From contig NZ_MOBJ01000006.1 of NCBI RefSeq assembly GCF_003732225.1, forward strand, positions 496,001 through 560,000: a stretch of 64,000 nucleotides of DNA. Reading direction: 5' to 3'. Positions 18,060-27,035 of this stretch are shown in pieces. The translations under genes were made by a program, and so were the position numbers. The notes beneath the pieces are model-generated. The model had not been told where the DNA came from. It worked only from the letters and a program-made list of their open reading frames with translations, and did no database searches. The DNA comes from Pseudomonas brassicacearum (GTDB lineage: Bacteria > Pseudomonadota > Gammaproteobacteria > Pseudomonadales > Pseudomonadaceae). How positions within the stretch are numbered: the first letter of the stretch is position 1; every line of letters begins with the position of its first letter.

Positions 18060-19076
18060 TCAGTGGGCTTCGTTGAGGATCAAACTGCGGTAATGCCCGG
18101 GATTGGACCCCGACCATTTGCGAAACGCCTTGTAGAACGAACTGGCATCGGCGAACCCGAGCCGCGTGGCGATCTCGGCGAAGCTGATCGAAGGTTCGGC
18201 CAGCCAGACAATCGCCAGCTCCTTGCGCACGCTGTCCTTCAAGCCTTGATAGGTCTGCCCTTCTTCCGCCAACCGTCGACGCAATGTCGATGCGGACATG
18301 CACAGGCGCTGCGCCAGGCTGTCGGTTTCCGGCCACTGTTCGGCCGGCAGTTGCCGCAAATCGTGTTTGATCCGGCTGGCGAGGCTTTGCGGATCGCGGT
18401 ACTTGACCAGGATATTGGCCGGCGCATGGGCCAAAAAGCGCTTGAGTTCGTCGCTGCTGCGCTTGATCGGCAGATCCAGGCAATCAGCCGAGAAAATCAT
18501 CCGGGTGCGCGGTCGGTCGAAACGCAGGTTCTCGGAGAACATCACTTTGTAGTCATCACAGAAGTCCGGTTCCGCGCAGCGCAGTTCGATCGCCAGAATC
18601 GGTATCCGTCGTCCCGCCAGCCAGCAGGCAACGCCATGGACGATCATCCAGTAGGTGAAATAAGTGAAGGCGCGACGCGGGTCCTGGTCGTCTTCGAGCA
18701 GGACGATTTCCGCCAGGCTTTGCTGATGAACCAGCTGCGCCGGCATGCGTTCAAGCATCAACGACAGAAACCCCAGCCCGGACGTCAATCCCGCTGCCAG
18801 CGTCGGCTGCGCCATGGCGCAACGACAAAGAAATTCCAGGCTGCCGGATTTCAGCTGGCGCGGGTCCATGCCAAAGAACTCGTCGTCCATGCGCCGTGCC
18901 AGTAACCGCCAGAGTCGTGCATAGGCCGTGGCCGGAACACGAGCGTCAGCCACGTCCAGCAAGCGTGGCTCAATCCCGACCTTGAGCAAGATCTCGTCAC
19001 TGACCACGCCCGGCTCGCAGCTTTGCAACAGTGCTTCGCGCACCAGGTGAATGGAGATGGTGTCTTTTTCCGACAT
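18060..19076 (-). CDS. AraC family transcriptional regulator
   Basis: 338 residues. The N-terminal ~200 residues are of the arabinose-binding-like type seen in ArgR/OruR-like AraC proteins (EALLQSCEPGVVSDEILLKVG...). The C-terminal ~90 residues hold two helix-turn-helix units, with RLCMSASTLRRRLAEEGQTY and the closing signature FAEIATRLGFADASSFYKAF. Encoded upstream on the same strand as the acyl-CoA catabolic operon, which it probably activates in response to the acid or its CoA ester. Confidence 0.88.
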   Translation of the reverse strand: MSEKDTISIHLVREALLQSCEPGVVSDEILLKVGIEPRLLDVADARVPATAYARLWRLLARRMDDEFFGMDPRQLKSGSLEFLCRCAMAQPTLAAGLTSGLGFLSLMLERMPAQLVHQQSLAEIVLLEDDQDPRRAFTYFTYWMIVHGVACWLAGRRIPILAIELRCAEPDFCDDYKVMFSENLRFDRPRTRMIFSADCLDLPIKRSSDELKRFLAHAPANILVKYRDPQSLASRIKHDLRQLPAEQWPETDSLAQRLCMSASTLRRRLAEEGQTYQGLKDSVRKELAIVWLAEPSISFAEIATRLGFADASSFYKAFRKWSGSNPGHYRSLILNEAH

Positions 19077-19140
19077 TGAGCGTGGTGAACCCTTTTTTGT
19101 TGGTCGGCCATCTTAGCGCAGGCGTTGATTTCTTAAGATC

Positions 19141-19187
19141 AAAAGATCGCAGCCTTCGGCAGCTCCTACGTTGGGCTGTGATCTTTT
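19141..19187. repeat. single palindromic repeat, GATCGCAGCC family
   Basis: AAAAGATCGCAGCC and GGGCTGTGATCTTTTA form a long imperfect inverted repeat around CTTCGGCAGCTCCTACGTT. It lies between the divergent AraC and efeU genes. The same sequence family occurs at 47148-47233 and 55828-55984. Confidence 0.7.
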
Positions 19188-19232
19188 ATGTTGTTCAGTC
19201 ACCGTTCAGCTAAATGCCAATCATCTCTATTT

Positions 19233-19251
19233 AGTAATGAGTATCATTATG
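19233..19251. promoter_or_regulatory. Fur-box-like operator upstream of efeU
   Basis: AGTAATGAGTATCATTATG matches about 14 of 19 positions of the Fur consensus GATAATGATAATCATTATC and keeps its dyad. It sits about 40 bases before the efeU start, where Fur would block transcription when iron is sufficient. EfeUOB systems are Fur-regulated in other bacteria. Confidence 0.65.
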
Positions 19252-19291
19252 TTACAAATTAGCTTCCACTCTATAGCCAACGCGGTGCTGA

Positions 19292-20143
19292 ATGCTGGTT
19301 CCCTTTTTGATCATGCTGCGCGAAGGCGTTGAAGCGGCGTTAATCGTCGGCATCATTGCCAGTTACCTCAAGCAAACCGGACGCGGCCAATGGATGCCCG
19401 CCATGTGGATCGGAGTTTTCCTCGCCGTCGCGCTGGCCCTGCTGGTGGGTGGTGGCCTGGAGTTGGTCAGCGCCGAGTTCCCGCAAAAACAACAGGAACT
19501 CTTCGAAGGCGTGATCGGCCTGCTGGCGGTCGGCATTCTGAGCTCCATGGTGTTCTGGATGCGCAAAGTGGCGCGCTCGATCAAACACTCGCTGCACGCT
19601 TCCCTCGATCACGCGATGGCCGGTTCCAAACACCAGATCACTGCACTGATTGCCATGGTGTTCTTCGCCGTCGCCCGGGAAAGTCTGGAAACCGTGTTCT
19701 TCCTGCTGGCGGTATTCCAGCAAAGCGAAGGTCCGGGAGCGCCTGCCGGTGCCCTGCTCGGCCTGGCGCTGTCGATTGTCATCGGTTTCCTCATCTACAG
19801 CGGCAGCATGCGCCTGAACCTGGCCGTGTTCTTTCGCTGGACCGGGTTGTTCATTCTGGTAGTGGCGGCCGGCATTCTCGCAAGCTCGGTGCGGGCACTG
19901 CACGAAGCCGGGCTGTGGAATCACCTGCAAACGGTCCTGTTCGACTTCAGCGCAACCCTGCCGATGGATGGCCCGCTCGGATCAGTGCTGGCCGGCATGT
20001 TCGGTTATCAGGATGCACCGACCGTCAGCACCCTGGGCGCGTACCTGATTTATCTGGTGGTCGCTCTGGTGATGTTCTTCCTTCCGGGCAGCGCGCCTGC
20101 CAAACCGGCCACCACGCCACCTTCTTCCGTTTCCAGCCATTAA
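19292..20143 (+). CDS. efeU: iron permease EfeU (FTR1 family)
   Basis: 283 residues with about seven membrane helices. The two FTR1 ferric-binding REXXE motifs are visible: REGVE in MLREGVEAALIVGI (helix 1) and RESLE in VARESLETVFFL (helix 4). Inner-membrane channel that imports iron delivered by EfeO and EfeB. First gene of a four-gene operon with a Fur-like box upstream. The ribosome site is weak. Confidence 0.92.
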   Translation: MLVPFLIMLREGVEAALIVGIIASYLKQTGRGQWMPAMWIGVFLAVALALLVGGGLELVSAEFPQKQQELFEGVIGLLAVGILSSMVFWMRKVARSIKHSLHASLDHAMAGSKHQITALIAMVFFAVARESLETVFFLLAVFQQSEGPGAPAGALLGLALSIVIGFLIYSGSMRLNLAVFFRWTGLFILVVAAGILASSVRALHEAGLWNHLQTVLFDFSATLPMDGPLGSVLAGMFGYQDAPTVSTLGAYLIYLVVALVMFFLPGSAPAKPATTPPSSVSSH

Positions 20144-20151
20144 GGGCATTC

Positions 20152-21351
20152 ATGTCAAACCAGGCCCCTCTTCAGACCTCGCCTCCCCGCGCCCTGCGTT
20201 GGGCGGTGGCCGGTTCGGTGATCGTGATGATCGCCGCTGGCGGGTTGTTCTACTACGCGTCGCAAATGGCCGCGGCCAAGCGCCAGATCAACCACGACGA
20301 GATCACCGTCACTATTAACCCGCACAGTTGCGAGCCAAATGCTCTGAGCGTCCCGGCGGGTCACAGCAGTTTCCGCATCGTCAACCGCTCGGATCGTGCC
20401 GTTGAATGGGAAGTCCTCGACGGCGTGCTGGTGCTTGTAGAGCGGGAAAACATCGCCCCCGGCCTGAGTCAGGTGATCACCGCCAACCTGTTGCCGGGCG
20501 ACTACGCGATTACCTGCGGTCTGCTCAGTAACCCACGCGGCACCCTGCACGTCACGCCCACCGCGGCATCCGATGCTGCGGCCAAGGCACGGCCGTCGAT
20601 GGTGGCGTTTATCGGCCCGTTGTCGGAATTTCGGGTTTACCTGAGCAGTCAGGGCACTGCACTGATTAACGCTGTCACCGCGTTGCAACAGGCTATCGAC
20701 GCCGGTGACCTGAGCCAGGCCCAGGCGCTCTACGTGCCGGCCCGCGTTGCCTATCAACGTATCGCGCCGGCGGCTCAACGTCTGGCGGAACTGGACAAGG
20801 TCATCAATGCTCGCGCCGATTACTTTGAAAAGCGCGAGCAGGATCCGGATTTCGTCGGCTTCCATCGCCTCGAATACGCGCTGTTCCAGCAACGAAAAAT
20901 CGAAGGTCTGGCGCCGATCGCTCAGCGCCTGCTGGCCGATGTCACCCAGCTCAAGCAACAACTGCTGGCTCAGTCGCTCCCGCCGGAGCAACTGGTGAGC
21001 ATCGTCACACGCAACATCCGCAACATGGCCGATGTTCGAGCCAACAGCGGCGAAGAAGAACGCTACAGCCACACGGACCTCAACGGATTTGCCGCCAACC
21101 TTGAGGTCACCCGCAAAGTGCTCGATCTGTTGCGTCCGTTACTGGCCAAGTCTGCCGCAGCGTTGCTGACCCGATTGGACACGGCCACCCACGCTCTCGA
21201 TGCCGAACTCAATGGCTTGCGAGTGAAGGACGGCTACAGCAGTTACGACAGCGTCGGCGCCGATCAACGCGCACGACTCGCCGACAAGGCCAAGGCTCTG
21301 GCCGATGCACTCGATGGAATCGATCCCGCCCTTGGCCTTTCCGGCCTGTAA
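20152..21351 (+). CDS. efeO: EfeO, cupredoxin plus M75 (imelysin-like) iron-binding protein
   Basis: 399 residues. An uncleaved-looking N-terminal membrane segment (residues ~17-35) is followed by a cupredoxin domain (DEITVTINPHSCEPN...DYAITCGLLSNPRG) and a C-terminal M75 domain with the HXXE motif in GFHRLEYALF. In E. coli EfeO is periplasmic and passes iron to EfeU. ATG at 20152 lies eight bases after the efeU stop; the longer frame upstream overlaps efeU and is not used. Confidence 0.9.
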   Translation: MSNQAPLQTSPPRALRWAVAGSVIVMIAAGGLFYYASQMAAAKRQINHDEITVTINPHSCEPNALSVPAGHSSFRIVNRSDRAVEWEVLDGVLVLVERENIAPGLSQVITANLLPGDYAITCGLLSNPRGTLHVTPTAASDAAAKARPSMVAFIGPLSEFRVYLSSQGTALINAVTALQQAIDAGDLSQAQALYVPARVAYQRIAPAAQRLAELDKVINARADYFEKREQDPDFVGFHRLEYALFQQRKIEGLAPIAQRLLADVTQLKQQLLAQSLPPEQLVSIVTRNIRNMADVRANSGEEERYSHTDLNGFAANLEVTRKVLDLLRPLLAKSAAALLTRLDTATHALDAELNGLRVKDGYSSYDSVGADQRARLADKAKALADALDGIDPALGLSGL

Positions 21352-21370
21352 GCAGAAGACAAAAAATCAG

Positions 21371-22669
21371 ATGAACGATTTAGATCAGATCAATGCCCAG
21401 CGTCGCCGCGTCTTGTTGGGCATGGGCGCCGCCGGCGTCGCGTTGGCGGGCAGCGCCTTGAGCTGCCCGGCCATGGCCGCCAGCCCGGCACAAGTCACTG
21501 AAGCACCGAACAGCGACAAAACCCAGGATCGCCATGACTTCCATGGCCCGCACCAGACCGGCATCGTCACGCCGCGCCCGGCGTGTGGCATGCTGGTGTC
21601 GTTCGACGTACTGGCCACCGATCGCGAAGACCTGGAGCGGTTGTTTCGCACGCTGAACCAGCGCATCGCGTTCCTGATGACCGGCGGCCCGGTGGCTCAG
21701 GTCGACCCGAAATTGCCACCCATGGACTCGGGGATTCTCGGCCCGGTGGTGACACCCGACAACCTGACCATCACCGTGTCGGTGGGTGAATCGCTGTTCG
21801 ACGAGCGTTTCGGCCTGGCCAGCGCCAAGCCCAAGCGGTTGATCCGCATGGTCGGCTTCCCCAATGATGCGCTGCAACCCGAGCTCTGCCACGGCGACCT
21901 GAGCCTGCAGTTCTGCTCCAACACCGCGGACACCAATATTCACGCCTTGCGCGACATCGTGAAGAACCTGCCGGACTTGCTGCTGGTGCGCTGGAAACAG
22001 GAAGGCAGCGTGCCGCCGCAAGCGCCGGCCAAGCCTGGGACACCTGCGCAGAGCGCGCGCAACTTCCTCGGTTTTCGTGACGGCTCGGCCAACCCCGATT
22101 CCAACGATAACAAAACCATGGAGCAGATTGTCTGGGTGCAACCGGGCAGCGATGAGCCGGCCTGGGCGGCCAATGGCAGTTATCAGGCGGTGCGGATTAT
22201 CCGCAACCTTGTCGAGCGCTGGGACCGCACGCCGCTGCAAGAACAGGAAAGCATTCTCGGTCGGGTCAAAAGTACCGGCGCGCCCATGGGCGGCAGCCAT
22301 GAAAGCCAGGTCCCGGACTACGCCAAGGATCCGCACGGCAAGCTGACCAAAATGGACGCGCACATCCGCCTGGCCAACCCGCGCACTGCCGCGACCCAGG
22401 CCAACCTGATCCTGCGTCGACCGTTCAACTACTCCAACGGCGTGAGCAAAAACGGTCAGCTGGAAATGGGCTTGCTGTTCATCTGCTACCAGGCCGATCT
22501 GCACAACGGTTTCATCACCGTGCAAACCCGACTCAATGGCGAGCCGCTGGAGGAGTACCTCAAGCCTATCGGCGGCGGCTATTTCTTCACCTTGCCAGGT
22601 GTTACCGGCGACAAGGACTTCATCGGTCGTTCATTGCTCAATGCCACTCAACCGAAAACCACGGCTTAA
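21371..22669 (+). CDS. efeB: EfeB, Tat-exported DyP-type heme peroxidase
   Basis: 432 residues. The N-terminus has a twin-arginine signal (QRRRVLLGMGAAGVALAGSA), so the protein is folded and loaded with heme before export. The DyP signature GXXDG is in FLGFRDGSANPDS. EfeB is thought to oxidise ferrous iron or act on heme in the periplasm during uptake through EfeU. The start at 21371 follows efeO by 19 bases; upstream in-frame codons overlap efeO. Confidence 0.92.
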   Translation: MNDLDQINAQRRRVLLGMGAAGVALAGSALSCPAMAASPAQVTEAPNSDKTQDRHDFHGPHQTGIVTPRPACGMLVSFDVLATDREDLERLFRTLNQRIAFLMTGGPVAQVDPKLPPMDSGILGPVVTPDNLTITVSVGESLFDERFGLASAKPKRLIRMVGFPNDALQPELCHGDLSLQFCSNTADTNIHALRDIVKNLPDLLLVRWKQEGSVPPQAPAKPGTPAQSARNFLGFRDGSANPDSNDNKTMEQIVWVQPGSDEPAWAANGSYQAVRIIRNLVERWDRTPLQEQESILGRVKSTGAPMGGSHESQVPDYAKDPHGKLTKMDAHIRLANPRTAATQANLILRRPFNYSNGVSKNGQLEMGLLFICYQADLHNGFITVQTRLNGEPLEEYLKPIGGGYFFTLPGVTGDKDFIGRSLLNATQPKTTA

Positions 22670-22702
22670 CCCCTAATCACAACAAACCCACGGAAACGTC
22701 CC

Positions 22703-23527
22703 ATGAAAAAGTCGCCTCTTGCTTTGCTGGTTGCCCTTGGCTTGCTCCACGCCCCACTTTCGGCTTTCGCTGCCACAGCGCCGCTGGATCTGGTGGGACC
22801 GATTTCGGATTACAAAATCTACGTCACCGAACAGCTCGACGGGTTTGCCAGCCACACCCAGCAATTCACCGACGCAGTGAAAAAAGGTGACCTGGCTACC
22901 GCTCAGAAACTCTATGCGCCCACCCGTGTGTACTACGAGTCGATCGAGCCGATTGCCGAGCTGTTCAGTGACCTCGATGCGTCCATCGACTCGCGCGTCA
23001 ACGACCACGAAAAAGGCGTCAAGGCTGAAGACTTCACCGGTTTCCACCGCATCGAATACACGCTGTTCTCCGAGAAAACCACCGAGGGCCTTGGTGAGCT
23101 GGCCGATGGGCTGAACAACAACGTCAAAGACCTGCAAACCCGCGTTGCCGGCCTGACCTTCCCGCCAGAGAAAGTTGTCGGCGGCGCGGCCACCTTGCTC
23201 GAAGAAGTCGCTGCCACCAAGATCTCCGGTGAAGAAGACCGCTACAGCCACACCGACCTGTATGACTTCCAGGGCAACATCGACGGCGCGAAGAAAATCG
23301 TCGACCTGTTCCGTCCGCAGCTGGAGAAGCAGGACAAGGTTTTCGTTGCCAAAGTCGACAAGAACTTCGCCAGCGTGAACAAGATTCTGGCCAAGTACAA
23401 AACCGCCGACGGTGGTTTCGAGACCTACGACAAGGTCAAGGAAAACGACCGCAAGGCATTGGTCGGGCCGGTCAATACCCTGGCGGAAGACCTGTCGACC
23501 CTGCGTGGCAAGTTGGGTCTGAATTAA
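22703..23527 (+). CDS. efeM: EfeM-like M75 iron-binding protein
   Basis: 274 residues: signal peptide (1-24, ending AFA) and one M75 imelysin-like domain with HXXE in GFHRIEYTLFSEK and a second conserved stretch SGEEDRYSHTDLYDFQGN. Lacks the cupredoxin domain, so it is the short EfeM form; it shares its M75 half with the EfeO encoded two genes upstream. Encoded in the same direction 33 bases after efeB, so the operon is efeU-efeO-efeB-efeM. Likely a periplasmic iron donor. Confidence 0.88.
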   Translation: MKKSPLALLVALGLLHAPLSAFAATAPLDLVGPISDYKIYVTEQLDGFASHTQQFTDAVKKGDLATAQKLYAPTRVYYESIEPIAELFSDLDASIDSRVNDHEKGVKAEDFTGFHRIEYTLFSEKTTEGLGELADGLNNNVKDLQTRVAGLTFPPEKVVGGAATLLEEVAATKISGEEDRYSHTDLYDFQGNIDGAKKIVDLFRPQLEKQDKVFVAKVDKNFASVNKILAKYKTADGGFETYDKVKENDRKALVGPVNTLAEDLSTLRGKLGLN

Positions 23528-23559
23528 CCGTTGTTTCAACGTTGCCTGAACTGACGCCT

Positions 23560-23652
23560 TCGCGAGCAAGCTCGCTCCCACACTGGATCTGTGTCTGACC
23601 ACACTGTCGTGATCAACATAGAACCCATGTGGGAGCGAGCTTGCTCGCGAAG
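23560..23652. repeat. REPIN, GAGCGAGC family (copy 5)
   Basis: Inverted REP pair after efeM and before the MFS gene; marks the end of the efe operon. Confidence 0.9.
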
Positions 23653-23762
23653 GCGGTCTTACAGGCGCCCATCCCCTGAAAACAACCGTTAGCCTGCTTC
23701 CTTTTATTTCAGACCCGCGCCATGATGCAGCTCTCCTGCCGCCCGCCCGCGAACGAGTCCTC

Positions 23763-24959
23763 ATGTCTGCGCAACAACCGCCTCCCGTCAGCTCCATGGC
23801 GATCACCCGGCAGATCGTCTCCATCGTTTTTTATACCTTTGTTGCCTTCCTCTGCATCGGCCTGCCGATTGCGGTATTGCCGGGCTATGTCCATGAGCAA
23901 CTGGGTTTCAGCGCCATTGTGGCCGGCCTGACCATCGGCTCGCAGTACCTCGCCACCCTGCTCAGCCGCCCTATGGCGGGCCGTATGTCTGACAGCATCG
24001 GCACCAAACGGGCGATTGTGTATGGCTTGCTGGGGATTGTGCTCAGTGGCGTGCTGACATTGCTGTCGACCTTGTTGCAGAACCTGCCATTGCTGAGCCT
24101 GATGATTCTGATCGGCGGTCGATTGTTGTTGGGGATCGCCCAAGGCTTGATCGGTGTCGGCACTATCAGTTGGTGTATGGGCCAGGTGGGTGCCGAGCAC
24201 ACCGCCCGCTCGATTTCCTGGAACGGCATTGCCTCGTATGGCGCGATTGCCATTGGTGCGCCACTGGGTGTGGTGATGGTCGGTGAGTTGGGGTTTGTGA
24301 GTCTTGGGATTGCGCTCTCGGTGTTGGCGCTGGCGGCATTGCTGCTGATTCGCAACAAACCTTCGGTGCCGGTGATTCGTGGTGAGCGATTGCCGTTTTG
24401 GGCGGTGTTCGGGCGCATCGCGCCGTTTGGCGCGAGCCTGAGCCTGGCCTCGATTGGCTACGGCACACTGACGACCTTTATTACCTTGTTCTATATCAGT
24501 CGCGGCTGGACCGGCGCGGCCTGGTGCCTGACGGTCTTTGGCATCTGCTTCATCCTCGCGCGCCTGCTGTTCATCTCCAGCATCAACCGTTTTGGCGGGT
24601 TCAGCTCGGCGATCGCCTGCATGAGCATCGAAACCCTGGGGCTGGGCCTGTTGTGGCTGGCACCTACGACGGCAGTGGCGTTGATTGGTGCCGGGCTGAC
24701 CGGGTTCGGTCTGTCGCTGGTTTATCCAGCATTGGGTGTCGAGGCGATCAAGCAAGTGCCAAGTACCAGTCGAGGCGCCGGGTTGAGTGCCTACGCGGTG
24801 TTTTTCGATCTGGCGCTGGCGATTGCCGGGCCATTGATGGGCGCGGTGGCTCTGAACCTGGGCTACTCGTGGATTTTCTTCTGCGCGGCGCTGCTGTCGA
24901 TCACCGGACTGGGGCTGACCCTGATCCTGAAACGTCGTTCAGCACTCAGCCCGTCGTAA
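23763..24959 (+). CDS. MFS transporter (YhhS/YfcJ-like)
   Basis: 398 residues, 12 membrane helices. Motif A follows helix 2 as RPMAGRMSDSIGTKRAIV, and helix 5 carries the antiporter-type glycine-rich segment (GIASYGAIAIGAPLG). Resembles the arabinose/drug efflux type proteins YhhS and YfcJ. Substrate unknown. Ends 11 bases before the convergent hydrolase gene. Confidence 0.82.
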   Translation: MSAQQPPPVSSMAITRQIVSIVFYTFVAFLCIGLPIAVLPGYVHEQLGFSAIVAGLTIGSQYLATLLSRPMAGRMSDSIGTKRAIVYGLLGIVLSGVLTLLSTLLQNLPLLSLMILIGGRLLLGIAQGLIGVGTISWCMGQVGAEHTARSISWNGIASYGAIAIGAPLGVVMVGELGFVSLGIALSVLALAALLLIRNKPSVPVIRGERLPFWAVFGRIAPFGASLSLASIGYGTLTTFITLFYISRGWTGAAWCLTVFGICFILARLLFISSINRFGGFSSAIACMSIETLGLGLLWLAPTTAVALIGAGLTGFGLSLVYPALGVEAIKQVPSTSRGAGLSAYAVFFDLALAIAGPLMGAVALNLGYSWIFFCAALLSITGLGLTLILKRRSALSPS

Positions 24960-24970
24960 GAGCCTGGCGT

Positions 24971-26029
24971 CTACGGCAAAGTCTGGTCAGCCGTCTGCAT
25001 CCCGGCCCGACTCGGCTTGCTCAGGGTTTGGGCAAAGAAACGCCCGGCTTCGGATATCAGGTTGCGGTGAATGTCCTCACGGTCAACACCATCGGCATCG
25101 GTGCACAACGCCGGCATCGCCACCCGTTGCTCCGGCGTACATGGCGCCATGAACACGAAGTGCCCGGCCCCGGCCAGCAGTTTGAAATCAGGGGCGACGG
25201 GTAGTTTGCGAGCGAGCGCTGCGGCGTTTTTATCGAGCGCGACCAGTTTGTCGCCATCGCCGCTATAAAGCAGCACCGGCACATGCACACCGGCCAGGGT
25301 ATGGCGACCAAACTTCAGGCTCAATGGCGCCATCAGCAACAAGGCGTGAACCCGTGGGTCAGCGACTGGCCGCAAGTCATCGCGGTCGACAATCAGTTCA
25401 CCGTTGGTGCTGCAGGCGTCCCCGTCGTCAGGACGCTCCTTGCAGTAACGCCGCAGACGATTCAGGTCCGGCGTGGCACCCGAGAGAATCAATGCGGTTT
25501 CGCCACCGGCCGAATAACCGATCACCCCGACCTCGTCAGGATTGACGAATGGCGACAGCATCGGGTCGGCGAGGGTTGCGGTAATGGCTTCGGAAATCTG
25601 GATCGGCCGTCCATAGAGGTTGCTTAATGTGCCGAGGCGGCTGTGGTCCTTGGAGTTGTCACCGGGATGAATCACCGCCACCACCACAAAGCCTTTGCGT
25701 GCCAGCGATGTGGCAAGGTCATGCAACGCCAGTGGAGTACCTATGTTGCCGTGGGACAGCATCAACATCGGAAAGCGCCCAATCGCGACCCTTGCGTCTT
25801 CGGTCGCCTGGACTTGATAACCCTCGAGCTTGCTTGAATGCTCGATGCCGGTCGACGGATAAAAGGCGATGGCCCGCATCGGTTGCAAGTCCAGCGGATC
25901 GAGAAACGTCAGCTCATGGTAGCCAACGCTCCAGTGAGGGGACGGCGCAGGCGCGGCTTGCACTGTATTCAGGCTGCTGAGCAGGCATATCAGTAACATT
26001 GCACAAAGACGCACCATGGGATGCCCCAC
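24971..26029 (-). CDS. secreted alpha/beta hydrolase (PAF-acetylhydrolase/dienelactone hydrolase-like)
   Basis: 352 residues with an N-terminal signal peptide ending near VQAAPAP. The nucleophile elbow is GYSAGG (VGVIGYSAGGETALIL), the oxyanion region is FPMLMLSHGN, and the catalytic histidine is probably in LLAGAGHFVFMAP. Four cysteines in the cap (RRYCKERPDDGDACS, MAPCTPEQ, ALCTDAD) suggest disulfides and a periplasmic location. Substrate unknown. The ATG at 26017 (MVRLCAML) is an equally good start. Confidence 0.78.
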   Translation of the reverse strand: MGHPMVRLCAMLLICLLSSLNTVQAAPAPSPHWSVGYHELTFLDPLDLQPMRAIAFYPSTGIEHSSKLEGYQVQATEDARVAIGRFPMLMLSHGNIGTPLALHDLATSLARKGFVVVAVIHPGDNSKDHSRLGTLSNLYGRPIQISEAITATLADPMLSPFVNPDEVGVIGYSAGGETALILSGATPDLNRLRRYCKERPDDGDACSTNGELIVDRDDLRPVADPRVHALLLMAPLSLKFGRHTLAGVHVPVLLYSGDGDKLVALDKNAAALARKLPVAPDFKLLAGAGHFVFMAPCTPEQRVAMPALCTDADGVDREDIHRNLISEAGRFFAQTLSKPSRAGMQTADQTLP

Positions 26030-26216
26030 CTTGTTACCAGACTGGAATACCCGTTTTCTTCCATTCCCTTGGATTTAGAGCCTTGTGCCGGCTTTTGCCG
26101 CTTTCAAGGCCTGTGCAGAACGGGGCCGATAACCCTGAATTGCATAACCTGGGCCAACACCTGTAACACCAGCACTTTTGATTCATGAAAGAAAAGTTAG
26201 GAAACAGGAAAACTCC

Positions 26217-26248
26217 ATACCCCGATCGTTTTACGACGATCAGGGTAT
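26217..26248. terminator. stem-loop downstream of azoR (possible terminator)
   Basis: ATACCC-C-GATCGT pairs with ACGATC-A-GGGTAT around TTTACG (one mismatch). On the minus strand it follows the azoR stop by about 50 bases and is followed by GGAGTTTTCC, a weak T-run, so termination is plausible but not certain. Confidence 0.5.
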
Positions 26249-26295
26249 AGAGTCTAGTAGGTCTTGCCTGAGCTTTTTAACTCTTTACGAAAGCC

Positions 26296-26907
26296 TTACG
26301 CGGCAGCGAACAGTTGCTCGCTGATCTGCGCCTGAGCATCGCTCATGGCTTTGCTGCGAACGTCGTCACCGTAAGCCAGGCCATGGGCGCGGACGAACTC
26401 GATGTCGGTGATGCCCATGAAGCCCAGCATGACTTTCAAGTACTCTTCGTGACCGACGCCAGTCGCCTGACCGACGTGCATACCGCCAGACGTCGATACC
26501 ACCACAACTTTCTTGTTACCGCACAGGCCTTCAGGGCCGGCTTCGGTGTAGCGGAAAGTCTGGCCGGCAACGGCAATGCGGTCGATCCAGGCCTTGAGCT
26601 GAGTCGGGATGGTGAAGTTGTACATCGGCGCTGCGATCACGACGGCATCGGCAGCGAGGAATTCAGCCAGGGTCGAAGCGCTCAGTTCGGCTTCATGCTG
26701 TTGCGCGGCGTTACGCAACTCAGCGGTGGTGCCGGCCGCGACCAGAGTCGCTGCAGAGAAGTGGCTGATGGCGTCGCTGGCCAGGTCGCGATAGGTAACC
26801 ACGGCAGCAGGCTCGGCGGTTTTCCAGGCCTGGACGACACTGTGGCTCAGTTGACGGGAAGCAGAGTTGTCGCCAAGGATGCTCGAATCAATGTGCAAAA
26901 GTTTCAT
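26296..26907 (-). CDS. azoR: FMN-dependent NADH-azoreductase
   Basis: 203 residues, flavodoxin-like fold: [21 protein letters not shown] binds FMN phosphate, [17 protein letters not shown] and VVVSTSGGM complete the flavin site. Reduces azo dyes and quinones with NADH in the cytoplasm; in Pseudomonas such enzymes are often quinone reductases. Start at 26907 (MKLLHID) is standard for the family; the upstream open frame is not. The LysR gene is transcribed divergently 128 bases away and probably controls it. Confidence 0.9.
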   Translation of the reverse strand: MKLLHIDSSILGDNSASRQLSHSVVQAWKTAEPAAVVTYRDLASDAISHFSAATLVAAGTTAELRNAAQQHEAELSASTLAEFLAADAVVIAAPMYNFTIPTQLKAWIDRIAVAGQTFRYTEAGPEGLCGNKKVVVVSTSGGMHVGQATGVGHEEYLKVMLGFMGITDIEFVRAHGLAYGDDVRSKAMSDAQAQISEQLFAAA

Positions 26908-27035
26908 GTGGGATCTCCAAGTGAGGACCGCCACCGGGCGATCTAGTGGGGACAATCCTACAGACGAAACCAATAGCTGATTAGCCAGCAACAATGCGAT
27001 AGTTCGTCCCACTGACAGGACAATCGAGTAACGCC

